DNA of 43,402 bases, taken from contig JALCHN010000013.1 in the NCBI GenBank assembly GCA_022644775.1, positions 1 to 43,402 of the forward strand. Reading direction: 5' to 3'. Positions within the stretch are counted from its first letter, which is position 1. Each line of letters begins with the position of its first letter. The notes under the pieces are model-generated. The model searched no databases. It had not been told where the DNA came from and was given only the letters and a program-made list of their open reading frames with translations. Positions 42,754 to 43,402 of the stretch are shown here, in pieces. This DNA comes from Eggerthellaceae bacterium. Lineage in GTDB: Bacteria; Actinomycetota; Coriobacteriia; Coriobacteriales; Eggerthellaceae. The position numbers and the translations under genes were made by a program.

Positions 42754-42822
42754 GCGCGACAGGGGGACGGAGGTTGTTGTCACGCAAAAAGCGTGACAAC
42801 AACCTCCGTCCCCCTGTCGCGC
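42754..42822. repeat. REP-like perfect palindrome, 32-bp arms
   Basis: Arms 42754-42785 and 42791-42822 are exactly complementary around a five-A loop. Each arm reads GTGACAACAACCTCC then GTCCCCCTGTCGC. It shares GTGACAACA...CCCCC and near-TGTCAC ends with the 2368-2433 palindrome but differs in the centre, so the two are related subfamilies. Confidence 0.85.
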
Positions 42823-42824
42823 GC

Positions 42825-42853
42825 AAAACGGGCCGCCCCGAAGGACGGCCCGA
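42825..42853 (-). terminator. Terminator of the desulfoferrodoxin gene
   Basis: A CGGGCCG/CGGCCCG stem lies 23-47 nt after the stop and is followed on the minus strand by TTTT. It abuts the REP-like palindrome but is separate from it. Confidence 0.8.
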
Positions 42854-42875
42854 CCAGACGCCGTTGCGCGCTGCG

Positions 42876-43256
42876 CTAGATTTCGGCCTTCCACAGACCG
42901 TGCTTGTTGCAGTACTCGTAGGCTGCGACCGGCTTGTCGCCTTCGGCAACTGCGAAGGTGGCTTCGGGCTTCTGGCCCGGGGCGAGCGGAGCGGTCTGAT
43001 AGCCCTTTTCGGTTTCCAGAACGATGAAGGTGATGTAGTGGTCGTCGGCCATGGGGTGCTCGACTTCGCCGACGACGACCTTGACGGCAGCGCCGTCGAC
43101 GGTGACGACGGGGACGTGCTTTTCGGTAGCCGCATCGACCGTATTGGGCTCGAGCAGGGCCATCTTCTCGCCGCAGCAGAACAGGGGCACGCCGCTGTCG
43201 AAGGGCTTGATCGCGATGTTGCCGCAGTGAGCGCACTTATAGAATTCCAGAGCCAT
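42876..43256 (-). CDS. dfx: Desulfoferrodoxin (class I superoxide reductase)
   Basis: 126 residues. It reduces superoxide to hydrogen peroxide without releasing oxygen, a protection typical of anaerobes. The N-terminal desulforedoxin-like centre binds Fe with C8, C11, C27 and C28 (KCAHCG...FCCG). The catalytic iron is held by H47 (with E45-K46 in front), H67 (VEHPM), H73, C116 and H119 (CNKHG). AAAAGGAGG precedes the ATG. A TATCAT box at 43287-43282 on the minus strand is a possible -10. It stands alone, with its own terminator. Confidence 0.97.
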   Translation of the reverse strand: MALEFYKCAHCGNIAIKPFDSGVPLFCCGEKMALLEPNTVDAATEKHVPVVTVDGAAVKVVVGEVEHPMADDHYITFIVLETEKGYQTAPLAPGQKPEATFAVAEGDKPVAAYEYCNKHGLWKAEI

Positions 43257-43402
43257 AGGTCCTCCTTTTACCGGATGGCTAATGATAGGTACACTGTAGC
43301 ATTTTGCCGGCAGCGGAGGGGCGGCGCGTCGGCACATGGGAAAAATTTAACCGAAGCGTTGCGCAGACGAGTCAGAGAGATGTGACCCCTTTGACTCATT
43401 GA
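43257..43402. other. Window end: intergenic DNA with a GAGTCA/TGACTC hairpin
   Basis: No gene. GAGTCA (43368-43373) and TGACTC (43391-43396) form the ends of a hairpin whose centre contains GTGACCCC, in the style of the REP-like units but too short and too close to the edge to assign. Confidence 0.3.

Overview
The window is high-GC DNA that reads most like a gut or oral Coriobacteriia member (probably Eggerthellaceae, for example Slackia, Adlercreutzia or Eggerthella relatives). The reasons are the GC-rich codon usage, a complete GatCAB amidotransferase, a class I desulfoferrodoxin typical of anaerobes, an actinobacterial-looking DnaE/TruA, and large GGDEF/EAL proteins of the type common in that family. 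The genus is a guess; no rRNA or tRNA gene was found.

Layout. 1-3500: a divergent MoeA-like protein, a double-zinc-ribbon protein and a cation diffusion facilitator, separated by a large REP-like palindrome. 3661-7019: gatC-gatA-gatB. 7197-10194: a lipid/DAG kinase-family protein converging on an MBL-fold hydrolase and a VanZ-like protein, then a deoxyinosine-type DNA glycosylase and aroE. 11080-11630: a gene-free block full of nested inverted repeats. 11630-16199: ychF, a sodium-dependent NSS transporter, a 0.9 kb gene-free stretch holding a MITE-like element, a small protein coupled to truA, and truA. 16199-19696: dnaE. 20166-27206: the complete F1Fo ATP synthase operon atpI-B-E-F-H-A-G-D-C. 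27367-36080: a cyclic-di-GMP island. 36665-42722: upp, glyA, rpiB, sua5 and two FAD-dependent oxidoreductases. 42876-43256: desulfoferrodoxin.

The most interesting part is 27.2-36.6 kb. The order sua5-rpiB-glyA-upp-atpI...atpC is an old neighbourhood familiar from Firmicutes. Here it is intact and co-oriented on the minus strand except that a block of c-di-GMP genes sits between upp and atpI. That block holds a 1519-residue cytoplasmic GAF/GGDEF/EAL/PAS protein; upstream of it a membrane diguanylate cyclase that appears broken by a single-base frameshift; in the leader of that cyclase a recognisable c-di-GMP-I (GEMM) riboswitch behind a perfect TATAAT and before a hairpin that masks the ribosome binding site; and, divergently, a six-TM GGDEF-GGDEF-EAL protein. 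Enzymes that make and degrade c-di-GMP are thus placed under a sensor of the same molecule.

A second layer is repeat DNA. Two related MITE-like elements (14824-14976 and 36307-36478) share about 23-nt terminal inverted repeats and an AT-rich core. Perfect 31-32 bp palindromes with GTGACAAC ends (2368-2433, 42754-42822, half of one at 1-42) look like REP/RAYT-type repeats. A pair of 62-nt hairpin units lies between dnaE and atpC. No mobile-element protein, CRISPR array or tRNA was seen.
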